DNA of 64,000 bases. Origin: Halapricum salinum. GTDB taxonomy: Archaea; Halobacteriota; Halobacteria; Halobacteriales; Haloarculaceae. The notes below the pieces were generated by a model. That model did no database searches, was not told the DNA's origin, and saw only the letters and a list, made by a program, of their open reading frames with translations. The stretch spans positions 2,534,887 to 2,598,886 of the forward strand of contig NZ_CP031310.1 of NCBI RefSeq assembly GCF_004799665.1, given 5' to 3'. The position numbers and the translations under genes are program-made. Positions 17,701 to 26,712 of the stretch are shown here, in pieces (within the stretch, counting starts at the first letter, position 1; the number at the start of each line of letters is the position of its first letter).

Positions 17701-18051
17701 ATGAGTAAGAGTAATCCGAGACTCAGTAGTCTCATCGCCGATCTGAAGTCGGCCGCCCGGCAGTCGGGCGGAGACGTCTGGGGCGACATCGCCGACCGGC
17801 TGGAGAAGCCGCGGCGTACCCACGCGGAAGTCAACCTGGGGCGTATCGAACGATACGCTCAGGAAGACGAGACCGTCGTCGTTCCAGGCAAGGTCCTCGG
17901 CAGTGGTGTCCTGCAGAAGGACGTCACCGTCGCGGCCGTCGACTTCTCAGGCTCGGCAGAGACAAAGATCGAACAGGCCGGCGAGGTCGTCTCGCTCGAA
18001 CAAGCAGTCGCTGACAACCCCGACGGATCGAACGTACGGGTGATCAAATGA
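17701..18051 (+). CDS. rpl18e: Ribosomal protein eL18
   Basis: The 116-residue archaeal/eukaryotic-type large-subunit protein has [37 protein letters not shown] and [13 protein letters not shown]. It overlaps rpl13 by 4 nt. tRNA-Leu lies immediately upstream, so the mature mRNA 5' end may be formed by tRNA processing. Confidence 0.96.
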   Translation: MSKSNPRLSSLIADLKSAARQSGGDVWGDIADRLEKPRRTHAEVNLGRIERYAQEDETVVVPGKVLGSGVLQKDVTVAAVDFSGSAETKIEQAGEVVSLEQAVADNPDGSNVRVIK

Positions 18052-18485
18052 AAGCAGACACCACCGACGCCGACGTGATCGTCGACGCGCGTGACTGCAT
18101 CATGGGTCGCGTGGCCTCTCAGGTCGCCGAACGCGCGATGGACGGCGAGTCGGTCGCCGTCGTCAACGTCGAACGCGCGGTCATCACCGGTAGCGAGGAC
18201 GACGTCACGTCGAAGTTCCAGAAGCGGCGTGAACTCGGCTCCGACCGTGGACCAGCCTACCCCAAGCGACCCGACGGTATCTTCAAGCGGGCCATCCGCG
18301 GGATGGTGCCCTACAAGGAGCAGAAGGGTCGGGCGGCCTTCGAGAACGTCCGCGTGTACGTGGGCAACCCCTACGACGACGAGGGCGAGATTCTCGAGGG
18401 AACCTCGCTGGATCGACTGTCGAACATCAAGTTCGTCCAGCTGGACGAGCTATCCGAAAGCCTCGGAGCCAAGGTAACATGGTAA
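18048..18485 (+). CDS. rpl13: Ribosomal protein uL13
   Basis: This 145-residue L13 has [21 protein letters not shown] at the start, then [12 protein letters not shown] and [23 protein letters not shown], typical of archaeal L13. It overlaps eL18 by 4 nt and uS9 by 7 nt; the rpl13-rps9 pair is conserved across life. Confidence 0.97.
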   Translation: MKADTTDADVIVDARDCIMGRVASQVAERAMDGESVAVVNVERAVITGSEDDVTSKFQKRRELGSDRGPAYPKRPDGIFKRAIRGMVPYKEQKGRAAFENVRVYVGNPYDDEGEILEGTSLDRLSNIKFVQLDELSESLGAKVTW

Positions 18486-18877
18486 CGAACACGTCAGGAA
18501 AGAAGAAGACAGCCATCGCTCGCGCGACTGTGAGCGACGGTAACGGTCGGGTTCGGATCAACTCCCGGCCTGTCGAACTGGTGGAACCGGAGCTGGCACG
18601 GCTGAAGATGCTCGAGCCGTTCCGCATCGCCGACGCCGACCTCCGCGAGTCGGTCGATGTCGACATCACGGTCGAAGGCGGCGGGACGACCGGGCAGGCA
18701 GACGCCACCCGGACGGCGATCGCCCGCGGCCTGGTCCAGCACACGAACGACGCGGAACTGCGCGACGCGTTCATGGAGTTCGACCGGTCGCTACTGGTCA
18801 ACGACGTGCGCCAGTCCGAACCCAAGAAGTGGGGCGGACCGGGTGCCCGTGCGCGCTATCAGAAGTCCTACCGCTAA
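18479..18877 (+). CDS. rps9: Ribosomal protein uS9
   Basis: The 132-residue S9 contains [13 protein letters not shown], the [20 protein letters not shown] core and the C-terminal basic tail ending QKSYR, whose terminal arginine contacts the P-site tRNA anticodon. It overlaps rpl13 by 7 nt. The next gene, rpoN, starts 13 bp later. Confidence 0.97.
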   Translation: MVTNTSGKKKTAIARATVSDGNGRVRINSRPVELVEPELARLKMLEPFRIADADLRESVDVDITVEGGGTTGQADATRTAIARGLVQHTNDAELRDAFMEFDRSLLVNDVRQSEPKKWGGPGARARYQKSYR

Positions 18878-18889
18878 GGTGATAAAACT

Positions 18890-19084
18890 ATGATGGTACC
18901 GGTCAGGTGTTTCACCTGTGGAAACGTCATCGGCGGGCACTGGGAAGAGTTCAAAGCGCGGACGCGTGAAGACGACGAAGACCCCGAGAAGGTACTCGAC
19001 GAACTCGGTGTCGAACGGCATTGCTGTCGCCGGATGCTCGTCTCCCACAAGGACCTCGTCGACATCGTCTCACCCTACCAATGA
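18890..19084 (+). CDS. rpoN: DNA-directed RNA polymerase subunit N (Rpo10)
   Basis: The 64-residue zinc-binding subunit has CFTCG near the N-terminus and the HCCRRM pair near the C-terminus, the atypical CxxC...CC zinc site of RpoN/Rpb10. It helps assemble the D-L platform. Two consecutive ATG codons open the gene (18890 and 18893); either could be used. The stop overlaps the rpoK start. Confidence 0.97.
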   Translation: MMVPVRCFTCGNVIGGHWEEFKARTREDDEDPEKVLDELGVERHCCRRMLVSHKDLVDIVSPYQ

Positions 19085-19263
19085 TGGGACAGCAGTACAA
19101 CCGCTACGAGAAAGCCCGCATCATCGGTGCCCGAGCGCTGCAGATCGCACACGGCGCGCCGGTGCTGGTCGAGACCGACCAGACCCAGCCGATCCTCATC
19201 GCGGCCGAGGAGTTCGACGCTGGGGTCCTGCCCTTCACAGTTAACAGAGGTAAACACACATGA
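19081..19263 (+). CDS. rpoK: DNA-directed RNA polymerase subunit K (Rpo6)
   Basis: The 60-residue RpoK (Rpb6 homologue) has [23 protein letters not shown] and [12 protein letters not shown], the conserved core that clamps the largest subunit. The first of two adjacent ATGs (19081) overlaps the rpoN stop as ATGA; the second ATG (19084) is also possible. It overlaps eno by 4 nt. Confidence 0.95.
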   Translation: MMGQQYNRYEKARIIGARALQIAHGAPVLVETDQTQPILIAAEEFDAGVLPFTVNRGKHT

Positions 19264-20459
19264 CGCTGATCACCGACATCCGACTCCGACGCGTACTGGA
19301 CTCCCGAGGCAACCCGACTGTCGAAGCCGACGTCACCACCGAGAGTGGCGGCTTCGGCCGTGCGGCCGCACCGAGCGGCGCGAGCACGGGCGAACACGAA
19401 GCCATCGAACTGCCGGCCAACGAGGCCATCGCACAGGCACGCGAACACGCCGTGCCGCGGCTCGTCGGCGAGGTCTACGCCGGCGACCAGCGCGAGGTCG
19501 ACGGAGTGCTCCGAGCGGCTGACGGCACGGACAACTTCTCGGAGATCGGCGCGAACGCCGCAGTCGCCATCTCGATGGCCGCGGCCAAGGCCGGTGCCGA
19601 CGTGCTCGGTGCGCCGCTGTACCAGCACCTCGGTGGCACCTTCCGCGGCGATCAGTTCCCGACCCCCCTTGGGAACGTCGTCGGCGGTGGCGAACACGCC
19701 GCCGAGGCGACGAACATCCAGGAGTTCCTCTCCGCACCGGTCGGTGCACCGAGCGTGACCGAGGCGGTCTTCGCGAACGCGAAGGTCCACGCCCGGATCA
19801 AGGAACTGCTCGAAGACGAGGGCGTGCCGACGAACAAGGGCGACGAGGGTGCCTGGGCGCCGCCGATCGGCGACGACAAAGCGTTCGAGATCGTCGACCA
19901 GGCGACCTCCGAAATTGCGGACGAACTCGGCTTCGAGATCGGCTTCGGCCTGGACATGGCCGCCGCCGAGATGTACGAGGACGGCGAATACGTCTACGAC
20001 GGCGAGGACAACCGTTCGACCGACGAACAGATCGAGTACGTCGCAGAGATGACCCGCGAGTACGACCTCGCGTACGTGGAAGATCCTCTCGACGAGAACG
20101 ACTTCGAGGCCTTCGCCGACCTCACCGACGAGGTCGGCGACGAGACGCTCATCTGTGGTGACGACCTGTACGTGACGAACGTCGAGCGCCTCCAGACCGG
20201 GATCGAACAGGGGTCGTCGAACTCGATCCTCATCAAGCCAAACCAGATCGGCACTCTCTCCGACGCCGTCGACGCCATCGAACTCGGCGCGAAGAACGGT
20301 ATCCAGTCCGTGGTCTCGCATCGATCCGGCGAGACCGAGGACACGACCATCGCTCACCTCGCCGTCGGCGCCGCGGCCCCGTACATCAAGACGGGGACCG
20401 TCGCCGGCGAGCGGACGGCGAAACTGAACGAACTGATCAGGATCGAAGAACAAGCATGA
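19260..20459 (+). CDS. eno: Enolase (phosphopyruvate hydratase)
   Basis: This 399-residue enolase converts 2-phosphoglycerate to phosphoenolpyruvate. Visible features are [15 protein letters not shown] at the start, the [12 protein letters not shown] loop, metal ligands in [17 protein letters not shown] and GDDLYVTN, the catalytic lysine in [10 protein letters not shown], and [18 protein letters not shown]. Its location between rpoK and rps2 is the established haloarchaeal S9-operon arrangement, linking a glycolytic gene to ribosome synthesis. It overlaps both neighbours by 4 nt. Confidence 0.97.
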   Translation: MTLITDIRLRRVLDSRGNPTVEADVTTESGGFGRAAAPSGASTGEHEAIELPANEAIAQAREHAVPRLVGEVYAGDQREVDGVLRAADGTDNFSEIGANAAVAISMAAAKAGADVLGAPLYQHLGGTFRGDQFPTPLGNVVGGGEHAAEATNIQEFLSAPVGAPSVTEAVFANAKVHARIKELLEDEGVPTNKGDEGAWAPPIGDDKAFEIVDQATSEIADELGFEIGFGLDMAAAEMYEDGEYVYDGEDNRSTDEQIEYVAEMTREYDLAYVEDPLDENDFEAFADLTDEVGDETLICGDDLYVTNVERLQTGIEQGSSNSILIKPNQIGTLSDAVDAIELGAKNGIQSVVSHRSGETEDTTIAHLAVGAAAPYIKTGTVAGERTAKLNELIRIEEQA

Positions 20460-21250
20460 GTCAGGACGAAGACGACGCAGACATCGACGACGCTTCGGAG
20501 ACAGCCGGCGAGGCCGGCGCCGTCGCCGAGGCTGAGGAAGCGCCCGCGTCCGAGGCCGAGGAGTCGGCCACGGACGTCGAGACACCGGCCGAGGAGGCCG
20601 ACGCTGCGGAAGAGCAGGCCGCCGAGGAGGAGCCGACGCTCGACGAGGACGTCATGCCGGAGGGCGAGGAGGCAGACCTCCTCATCCCGGTCGACGACTA
20701 CCTCGGTGCCGGGGTCCACATCGGGACCCAGCAGAAGACCAAGGACATGGAGCGGTTCATCCACCGCGTCCGCACGGACGGGCTGTACGTGCTGGACGTC
20801 TCGATGACCGACAAGCGGATCCGCACGGCAGCGGACTTCCTGGCGAACTACGATCCCGAGCAGATCCTCGTGGCATCGAGTCGGCAGTACGGTCGGTTCC
20901 CGGCCGAGAAGTTCGCCCAGGCCGTCGGTGCACGCGCCCGGACTGGTCGATTTATCCCCGGGACACTGACTAACCCCGACTACGAGGGCTACATCGAGCC
21001 CGACGTCGTGGTCGTCACGGACCCGATCGGTGACGCCCAGGCCGTCAAGGAGGCCATCACCGTCGGGATCCCGGTCATCGCGATGTGTGACTCCAACAAC
21101 ACCACCAGCAACGTCGACCTCGTCGTCCCGACGAACAACAAGGGTCGAAAAGCACTGTCGGTCGTCTACTGGCTGCTGGCCAACGAGACGCTCGACCGCC
21201 GCGGTGCCGAGCCGTCCTACGCCCTCGAAGACTTCGAGAGCGAGATCTAA
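20456..21250 (+). CDS. rps2: Ribosomal protein uS2 with acidic N-terminal extension
   Basis: The 264-residue S2 has its conserved core from about residue 80: [64 protein letters not shown] and [12 protein letters not shown]. The first 70 residues are an extremely acidic, low-complexity extension (Glu/Asp/Ala), a known haloarchaeal feature of uS2. It overlaps eno by 4 nt and is the last gene of the operon here. Downstream lies a short gap and a convergent gene, not the mevalonate-pathway genes often seen in haloarchaea. Confidence 0.96.
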   Translation: MSQDEDDADIDDASETAGEAGAVAEAEEAPASEAEESATDVETPAEEADAAEEQAAEEEPTLDEDVMPEGEEADLLIPVDDYLGAGVHIGTQQKTKDMERFIHRVRTDGLYVLDVSMTDKRIRTAADFLANYDPEQILVASSRQYGRFPAEKFAQAVGARARTGRFIPGTLTNPDYEGYIEPDVVVVTDPIGDAQAVKEAITVGIPVIAMCDSNNTTSNVDLVVPTNNKGRKALSVVYWLLANETLDRRGAEPSYALEDFESEI

Positions 21251-21319
21251 GGTCCCTCGATTTCGACTGTTCTGCCGGCGATTCGCGGTTTTGTCGTTGT
21301 CGTACGTCGTCGCTTCTGA

Positions 21320-21910
21320 TTAGCTATAGCGGTCCTGTTCCCAGGGATTGGCGGTGTCGGAGTAGCCGCGTTGTTCCCAGTAGCCACGTTCTTCCTCGGT
21401 GAGGAAGGTGACGCTGTCGACCCACTTGGCGCCTTTCCAGGCGTACTTGTGTGGCGTGACGACCCGCAGGGGGCCACCGTGATCTGCGGGGAGGGGTTCG
21501 CCGTCGAGTTCGTAGGCAAACAGGACCTCCTGGCGGTTGCAGGCGTCGAAGGCGAGGTCGGTGGTGTAGTCGTCGGCCGCGCCGAACATGACGTGGACGG
21601 CGTCCTCGGAGACGCCCGCGCGCTCGACGATTTCGGGGAAGGGGACGCCCGTGAACTCGTTGTCGAGACGGCTCCAGCCCGTGACACAGTGGAAGTCCTG
21701 GAGTTGGGTCTCACTCGGGAGGTCGAGAAATTCCTCCCACGTGAAGGTGAGTTCGTTCTCGACGGCACCCGAGACGGTGAATTCCCAGACGTCGGTATCG
21801 ACCCGGGGTGTGCCGCCTTTCGAGAGGACGGGGAAATCCTCGCGCTCGCTCTGGCCCGGCGGAAGTCGCTCGTCGCCGAATTCCTGGTAGAGATCCGTAA
21901 CGTCGCGCAT
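21320..21910 (-). CDS. Sulfite-oxidase-fold molybdopterin oxidoreductase (YedY/MsrP-like), cytoplasmic
   Basis: This 196-residue protein is a minimal SUOX-fold molybdopterin domain. FHCVTGWSRLDNEFTGVPF contains the cysteine that ligates molybdenum. YTTDLAFDACNRQEVLFAYELDGEPLP and HGGPLRVVTPHKYAWKGAKWV form the rest of the cofactor pocket. It lacks a Tat signal and the heme and dimerisation domains of true sulfite oxidases, so it resembles haloarchaeal YedY-like stand-alone proteins. The substrate is unknown; sulfite and methionine sulfoxide are family examples. No partner membrane subunit is adjacent. Confidence 0.85.
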   Translation of the reverse strand: MRDVTDLYQEFGDERLPPGQSEREDFPVLSKGGTPRVDTDVWEFTVSGAVENELTFTWEEFLDLPSETQLQDFHCVTGWSRLDNEFTGVPFPEIVERAGVSEDAVHVMFGAADDYTTDLAFDACNRQEVLFAYELDGEPLPADHGGPLRVVTPHKYAWKGAKWVDSVTFLTEEERGYWEQRGYSDTANPWEQDRYS

Positions 21911-21957
21911 TGCTGGGTTCTAGTCGTCTGAGACGGAAATGGGATTCGGGTTCACTC

Positions 21958-22785
21958 GCTAGGCAATAGCGATACTGCTGGAGAGGCCTCCTCGAAAGCC
22001 CTCACCACGCTCGGAGTTCCGGGGCTCGCTGCGCGCTTCACTCGCTTCGCTCGTTGTAGTGCTTGAGTCGCCCGGGAACCGCCGACCGTGGTTCGCCCTT
22101 TCATTCCACCAGGTATCGTAGGTGTGAGCGCGACAAAACGCGCTCGCGAATGACTCCACCACTCCCCCCGGTTCCGCGCCGTCCGGCGCGCTCGCGGTTT
22201 CACCGTCTTCTCGCGGGCTCCGCCCGCTCGAACGGTCCGTGGAACTCCGTTCCACGCGACTCGCTCATTCCGAGATCTTCGCTTCGCTCCACGGCTCGCT
22301 GCACTCGCCGTTCCGCATCGAGGGCTCCCGCTGGTCGCCCTCGCACCGCTCAGATCTCGCGCGGAACACGCTTCCTGACCGCCCCGCGGTGGCCGGGAGC
22401 GCGTGCGAGACGCGACCGCAGGGAGCGTCTCGATTGCGAACGGGGAACGCAGTGACCCGTGAGCGCGCGACCCGGGGAAGGGCAGGCTTGCTGTGTTGTC
22501 AGTACAAGCACACGGCGAGCAAAGTGAGCCGTTTCACCGGACGCAAAGCCGAAGGCTGAGCGTCCGGGTCGTTTTTCCCCATGTTTTTCTGACCGAGTGG
22601 TTCCCGCAGTGAGCGAAGCGAACGAGGAAACCCGAGGGAGGAAAAAGTGGTTGTGGCAGGCTTGTTGTGCGGGGCGGTTGCCTGGAGGATTGAAAGGGCG
22701 AGACTCGGTCGGGCTGAAAGGGAGTCGAGGGCTTTCCCTGCTTGTTGGCGTCATAGTCTCCGGCTCCTAGCCAGCGAGCCGGGAG
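21958..22785. repeat. Long non-coding repeat element, copy A (downstream of proA)
   Basis: This 0.8-kb gap has no credible gene. It shares many blocks in the same order with 25870-26690: CTCGAAAGCCCTCACCACGC (from 21991), CACGCTTCCTGACCGC, GGGGAAGGGCAGGCTTGCTG, CGTCCGGGTC followed by TTTTTCCCCA, GAGGAAAAAGTGGTTGTGGC, AAAGGGCGAGACTCG, GAGGGCTTTCC and TAGCCAGCGAG. Variable-stem inverted repeats fill the parts between the conserved blocks. Copy A holds one 174-bp module (22481-22654) bounded by the short direct repeat GGCAGGCTTG. Confidence 0.75.
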
Positions 22786-22803
22786 AACACGAGAGAAAGA
22801 GAA

Positions 22804-24141
22804 TCAGTTGCCAGAGAGCTGTCCAGGCCGCCAGTCACCCTCGAAATCGCGGTGCGTGAACGGCTTCGCATCGTCACCAGCGTAGGTCGCGACGAGCTGC
22901 CCGTCACCCTCCAGATAGTACTTGTACGTCGTCAAACCCGCAAGACCCACGGGGCCACGCGCGTGGATCTTCCCGGTCGAGATCCCGACTTCGGCACCCA
23001 GACCGTAGCGATACCCGTCGGCGAACCGCGTCGAGGCGTTGTGGAAGACGCTCGCGGCGTCGATCCCAGTCATGAAGGCTTCTGCGTGCTGGCTATTCTC
23101 GGTGACGATCGACTCGGTGTGTTTCGAGCCGAAGGTGTTGGCGTGATCGATCGCGTCGTAGACGTCCTCGACGACCTTGATCGAGAGTTCCAGATCGCCG
23201 TACTCCGTCGCCCAGTCCTCGTCGGTCGCGGGATCGATATCCACGAACTCCTGGGTCGTGGGACAGCCACGCAGAGTCACGCCCGCGTCTTCGTAACGAG
23301 CGACCATCCCGGGCAGGAAGTCCGCGGCCACGTCCTCGCTGACGAGCAGCGTCTCCACGGCGTTACAGACCGCAGGATACTGGGTCTTGGCGTCGAAGGC
23401 GATGTCTGCGGCCATCTCCAGATCGGCCTCGCTGTCGACGTAGACGTGACAGACCCCCTCGGTGTGGCCCAGCACGGGAATCTGGGTGTTGTCCTGAATG
23501 TAGGAGACGAACTCCGAGGAGCCACGCGGCATGATGAGATCGACCTTGTCGTCCATCTCCAGCAGGGCGTCGACCTCCTCGTGGGCCTCGATGAGCTGGG
23601 CCCAGCCCTCGGGCATTTCACCTGTGGCCTCGACGATGGTCTCGTAGAGGACCCGGTTCGACTCGCTGGCCTCGCTGCCACCTTTCAAGATCACTGCGTT
23701 CCCGGATTTGAGCGACAGCGCGGCGATCTGGACCAGCGCGTCGGGCCGGGATTCGAAGATGGTCCCGACGACGCCGATAGGGACCGCGACCTTGTACAGC
23801 TCCAGATCGTCGTCCAGTTCGCGGGCCTCCAGCGTCTCGCCGAGGGGATCGTCCTGTGCGGCGACGGACTCGACCATCTCGGCGATCGATTCGAGCTTTC
23901 CGTCGTCGAGTTTCAGCCGATCGACGAGTGCCTGGGTGTACTCGCCCTCTTCGAGCAGTTGCTCGGCTTCCGCGACGTCTTGCTCGTTGGCCTCCAGAAT
24001 CGCCTCGCTGTGCTCGCGGATGGCGTCGGCGATCGACTGGAGGGCGTCGTCACGATCGTCCTCGCTGACGTTCGCGAGTCGCAGCGCCGCCTGCTGTGCT
24101 TCCGTGACTTGCCCGTCGGTGTCGTAGACAGTCTCACTCAT
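22804..24141 (-). CDS. proA: Gamma-glutamyl phosphate reductase
   Basis: This 445-residue aldehyde-dehydrogenase-superfamily enzyme reduces glutamyl-5-phosphate to the semialdehyde with NADPH, the second step of proline synthesis. The catalytic cysteine is in [14 protein letters not shown]. Other blocks are [31 protein letters not shown], and the C-terminal [17 protein letters not shown]. The ATG at 24141 overlaps the end of proB (GATGAGTGA), so it is translationally coupled; a GTG nine bases upstream is possible but less likely. The stop is only 19 bp from repeat element A. Confidence 0.95.
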   Translation of the reverse strand: MSETVYDTDGQVTEAQQAALRLANVSEDDRDDALQSIADAIREHSEAILEANEQDVAEAEQLLEEGEYTQALVDRLKLDDGKLESIAEMVESVAAQDDPLGETLEARELDDDLELYKVAVPIGVVGTIFESRPDALVQIAALSLKSGNAVILKGGSEASESNRVLYETIVEATGEMPEGWAQLIEAHEEVDALLEMDDKVDLIMPRGSSEFVSYIQDNTQIPVLGHTEGVCHVYVDSEADLEMAADIAFDAKTQYPAVCNAVETLLVSEDVAADFLPGMVARYEDAGVTLRGCPTTQEFVDIDPATDEDWATEYGDLELSIKVVEDVYDAIDHANTFGSKHTESIVTENSQHAEAFMTGIDAASVFHNASTRFADGYRYGLGAEVGISTGKIHARGPVGLAGLTTYKYYLEGDGQLVATYAGDDAKPFTHRDFEGDWRPGQLSGN

Positions 24142-24988
24142 CGGACTCACCGTTGATAGGGACGAATAGCGTTCCCACGGGTTTGGCAGTAGCGATTTTC
24201 TCCAGGACGTCCCGTTCCGTGGATTTGGCGATGATGGCGGGGATACCGTGCTCGCTCGCGTCGCGAGCCCCCTCGACTTTGGTCTGGATGCCGCCGAACG
24301 CCGCGTCCGTCGAGGCGTCGATGATCTCCTGGACTGCGCTGTAGTTCGTGCCGACGGCCTCGATCAACTCGGCGTCTGGGTCGTCCTTGGGATTGCCCGT
24401 GAAGACGCCGCCGACGTCGGTCAGCGTCACCAGCAGATCGACGTCGATTCCGATGGCCACGGAGGCGGAGATCATGTCGTTGTCGCCGATCTGGATCTCT
24501 TCTGTGGCGACGGCGTCGTTCTCGTTGATGATCGGGACGACGCCCCATTCGAACAGCTGCTCGACAGTGTTGGCGAAGTTGGTGAAGCGCTCGGGGTTCG
24601 ACAGGTCGTGTTCGGTGAGCAGGACCTGGGCCACTTGCTGGTCGTAGCGGTCGAAACTCTGGGTGTAGTGGTGCATCAGTTGACTCTGACCGATGGTCGA
24701 GAGGGCCTGGGAGCCTTCGACGGTCTCGACGTCTTCGTCGAGCAGTCCCTTGCCGGCGCCGATGGCGCCCGACGACACGAGGAGGACGTCCTTGCCCCGT
24801 TTTCGGAGGTCCATGATGTCGCTGACGAGCTTGTCCAGTTTCACGCGATCCAGCCGTGACTCCTCGTCGGTCAGGGAGTTCGTCCCGGCCTTGACGACGA
24901 CGCGCTGGGCGTCGGCCGCGAGTTGACGCGCCCGTTCGACTTCCTCGGCGTCGACGGTTTCGACGCGCTCGGTCTCCTGTTCAGTCAT
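24134..24988 (-). CDS. proB: Glutamate 5-kinase (no PUA domain)
   Basis: The 284-residue amino-acid-kinase-fold protein phosphorylates glutamate. It has [41 protein letters not shown] and [28 protein letters not shown]. It lacks the C-terminal PUA domain of the Escherichia coli enzyme, as in many archaea. It overlaps proC by 8 nt upstream and proA by 8 nt downstream, giving the operon order proC-proB-proA. Confidence 0.94.
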   Translation of the reverse strand: MTEQETERVETVDAEEVERARQLAADAQRVVVKAGTNSLTDEESRLDRVKLDKLVSDIMDLRKRGKDVLLVSSGAIGAGKGLLDEDVETVEGSQALSTIGQSQLMHHYTQSFDRYDQQVAQVLLTEHDLSNPERFTNFANTVEQLFEWGVVPIINENDAVATEEIQIGDNDMISASVAIGIDVDLLVTLTDVGGVFTGNPKDDPDAELIEAVGTNYSAVQEIIDASTDAAFGGIQTKVEGARDASEHGIPAIIAKSTERDVLEKIATAKPVGTLFVPINGESDE

Positions 24989-25757
24989 CGTGGAACTCCT
25001 CAGCGATCTCTTCGGAGCGCTGTTCGGCCGCCAGCACGGCCTCGATCACCTTCGCTTCGACGTCGCTGCCACGCAGTACCTTCATCCCCTCGATAGTCGT
25101 CCCGCCGGGCGAGCAGACGGCGTCGATCAGTTCGTCGACGCTGCGGTCGTCCCGGAGGACGGTCTCGGCCGCACCCTTGAACGTCTGGGCGGCGAGGGTT
25201 TCGGCCTGTTCGGGGTCGAGCCCGCCCTCGATGCCGGCTTCTTTCATGGCTCCGATGAGATAGAAGACGAAGGCGGGGCCGGAGCCGTTGACGGCCGTCG
25301 AGATGTCCATCAGGTCCTCGTCGATCTCGACGAACTCGCCCACGTCGTCGAGCAACTCGCGGATGTCGTCGGTGAGTTCGCCCTGCGTGACCGCGGCGGC
25401 CATGTCGCCGGTCTCGGCGGCGAGGTTGGGCATGATCCGAACTACTGTGGCGTCGGTGCGCGCACTCACGAAGTCGGTCGAGACGCCCGCCGCGATGGTC
25501 ACGAGCGTCTGGTCCCCGGAGAGATCGAGTTCTTCGAGGACCACGGCGACGGTGTCGGGCTTGACCGCGAGGACGACGACGGGACTGTCCTGGGCGGCTG
25601 TCAGATCCGTGCTCGTCGCTTCGCTGTGTTCGTCGATCGCGTCGAGGGCGTCGGGGTCGGCGTCGATCGCCGTCACCCGGTGGTCGCCCCCGCGGGCGAG
25701 GCCTTTCACCAGGGCCCCGCCCATGTTTCCGGTGCCGATAATGCTGACGTGTACCAT
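24981..25757 (-). CDS. proC: Pyrroline-5-carboxylate reductase
   Basis: The 258-residue NADP-dependent enzyme makes proline from pyrroline-5-carboxylate. It shows the N-terminal Rossmann loop [36 protein letters not shown], and the C-terminal [13 protein letters not shown] and [12 protein letters not shown] that form the substrate pocket. The ATG at 25757 is chosen because it starts three residues before the Rossmann strand. It heads the proCBA operon; repeat element B lies in its upstream region. Confidence 0.94.
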   Translation of the reverse strand: MVHVSIIGTGNMGGALVKGLARGGDHRVTAIDADPDALDAIDEHSEATSTDLTAAQDSPVVVLAVKPDTVAVVLEELDLSGDQTLVTIAAGVSTDFVSARTDATVVRIMPNLAAETGDMAAAVTQGELTDDIRELLDDVGEFVEIDEDLMDISTAVNGSGPAFVFYLIGAMKEAGIEGGLDPEQAETLAAQTFKGAAETVLRDDRSVDELIDAVCSPGGTTIEGMKVLRGSDVEAKVIEAVLAAEQRSEEIAEEFHDD

Positions 25758-25869
25758 CTTACCCGTGCAGAGTAGATTGACGGACATACCAACTACGGTT
25801 TCTGGCTAGACGGGATTTCTGGGGAGTCGACTACACACCAGCGACCAACGACTGTAGAAATCCCTCTCC

Positions 25870-26690
25870 ACGCTAGGAACTGTGACTGCCGGAGACAGCA
25901 CCTTCTCGAAAGCCCTCACCACGCTCGACGTTTCGGGGCTCTCACGGCTCCCTCCGGTCGCCGTTCGAACAATTCGAGGCCTCACTCCGTTCGGCCTCGT
26001 GCTCGCTCATTTCGAGACTCTCATTTCGTTCGAGTCTCGCGGGCGACACGCTTCCTGACCGCTCCGCGGTGGCCGGGAGCGGCTTTCCTGCCGCGTAGCG
26101 AGAGAGCTCCGCTCTCTCGGACCTCGCGGTGTAACCGCGAGAATCCGGGGAAGGGCAGGCTTGCTGTGCTGTCACTACAAGCATACGGCGACCGGAGGGA
26201 GCCGTTTCACCGGACGCGAAGCCGGAGGCTGAGCGTCCGGGTCATTTTTCCCCACGTTTTTCTGACCGAGAGGTGCCCACAGCGAACGAAGTGAGCGAGG
26301 ACACCCGAGGGAGGAAAAAGTGGTTGTGGCAGGCCTGCTGTGCTGTCACTACAAGCATACGGCGACCGGAGGGAGCCGTTTCACCGGACGCGAAGCCGGA
26401 GGCTGAGCGTCCGGGTCATTTTTCCCCACGTTTTTCTGACCGAGAGGTGCCCACAGCGAACGAAGTGAGCGAGGACACCCGAGGGAGGAAAAAGTGGTTG
26501 TGGCAGGCCTGCTGTGCGGATGCCTGGCGGATCGAAAGGGCGAGACTCGCTGGCGCTGGACAGGGAGTCGCTGAGCAGGCCCTATTCGAGCGAAGCGAGA
26601 ATATCCTGCTCAGCGGCCGCCAGCGAGTAGAGGGCTTTCCTTGCTTGTTGCCTTCAGTAACACCACAGTCTCATAGCCAGCGAGTCGAGA
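25870..26690. repeat. Long non-coding repeat element, copy B (upstream of proC)
   Basis: This copy is a direct repeat of the element at 21958-22785, 3.9 kb away, with the proCBA operon between them. It begins with CTAGGAACTG...CTCGAAAGCCCTCACCACGC and ends with TAGCCAGCGAGTCGAGAG. It differs in the variable hairpins (for example AGAGAGCTCCGCTCTCT at 26101-26117, and CTGAGCAGG...CCTGCTCAG at 26571-26614) and in holding two copies of the 174-bp module. No gene is supported inside it; frames are short or shadows. Confidence 0.75.
26163..26510. repeat. Perfect tandem duplication of the 174-bp module
   Basis: The unit starting GCTGTGCTGTCAC at 26163 recurs at 26337 with no differences that I can see, and a third partial boundary (GCTGTG) follows at 26511. 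The same unit occurs once at about 22490 in element A with scattered substitutions. Each unit is bounded by GGCAGGCYTGYTGTG, so unequal recombination between these short repeats would create or remove units. Confidence 0.9.
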
Positions 26691-26712
26691 GCATTCCAGC
26701 GGCGAAAACAAG

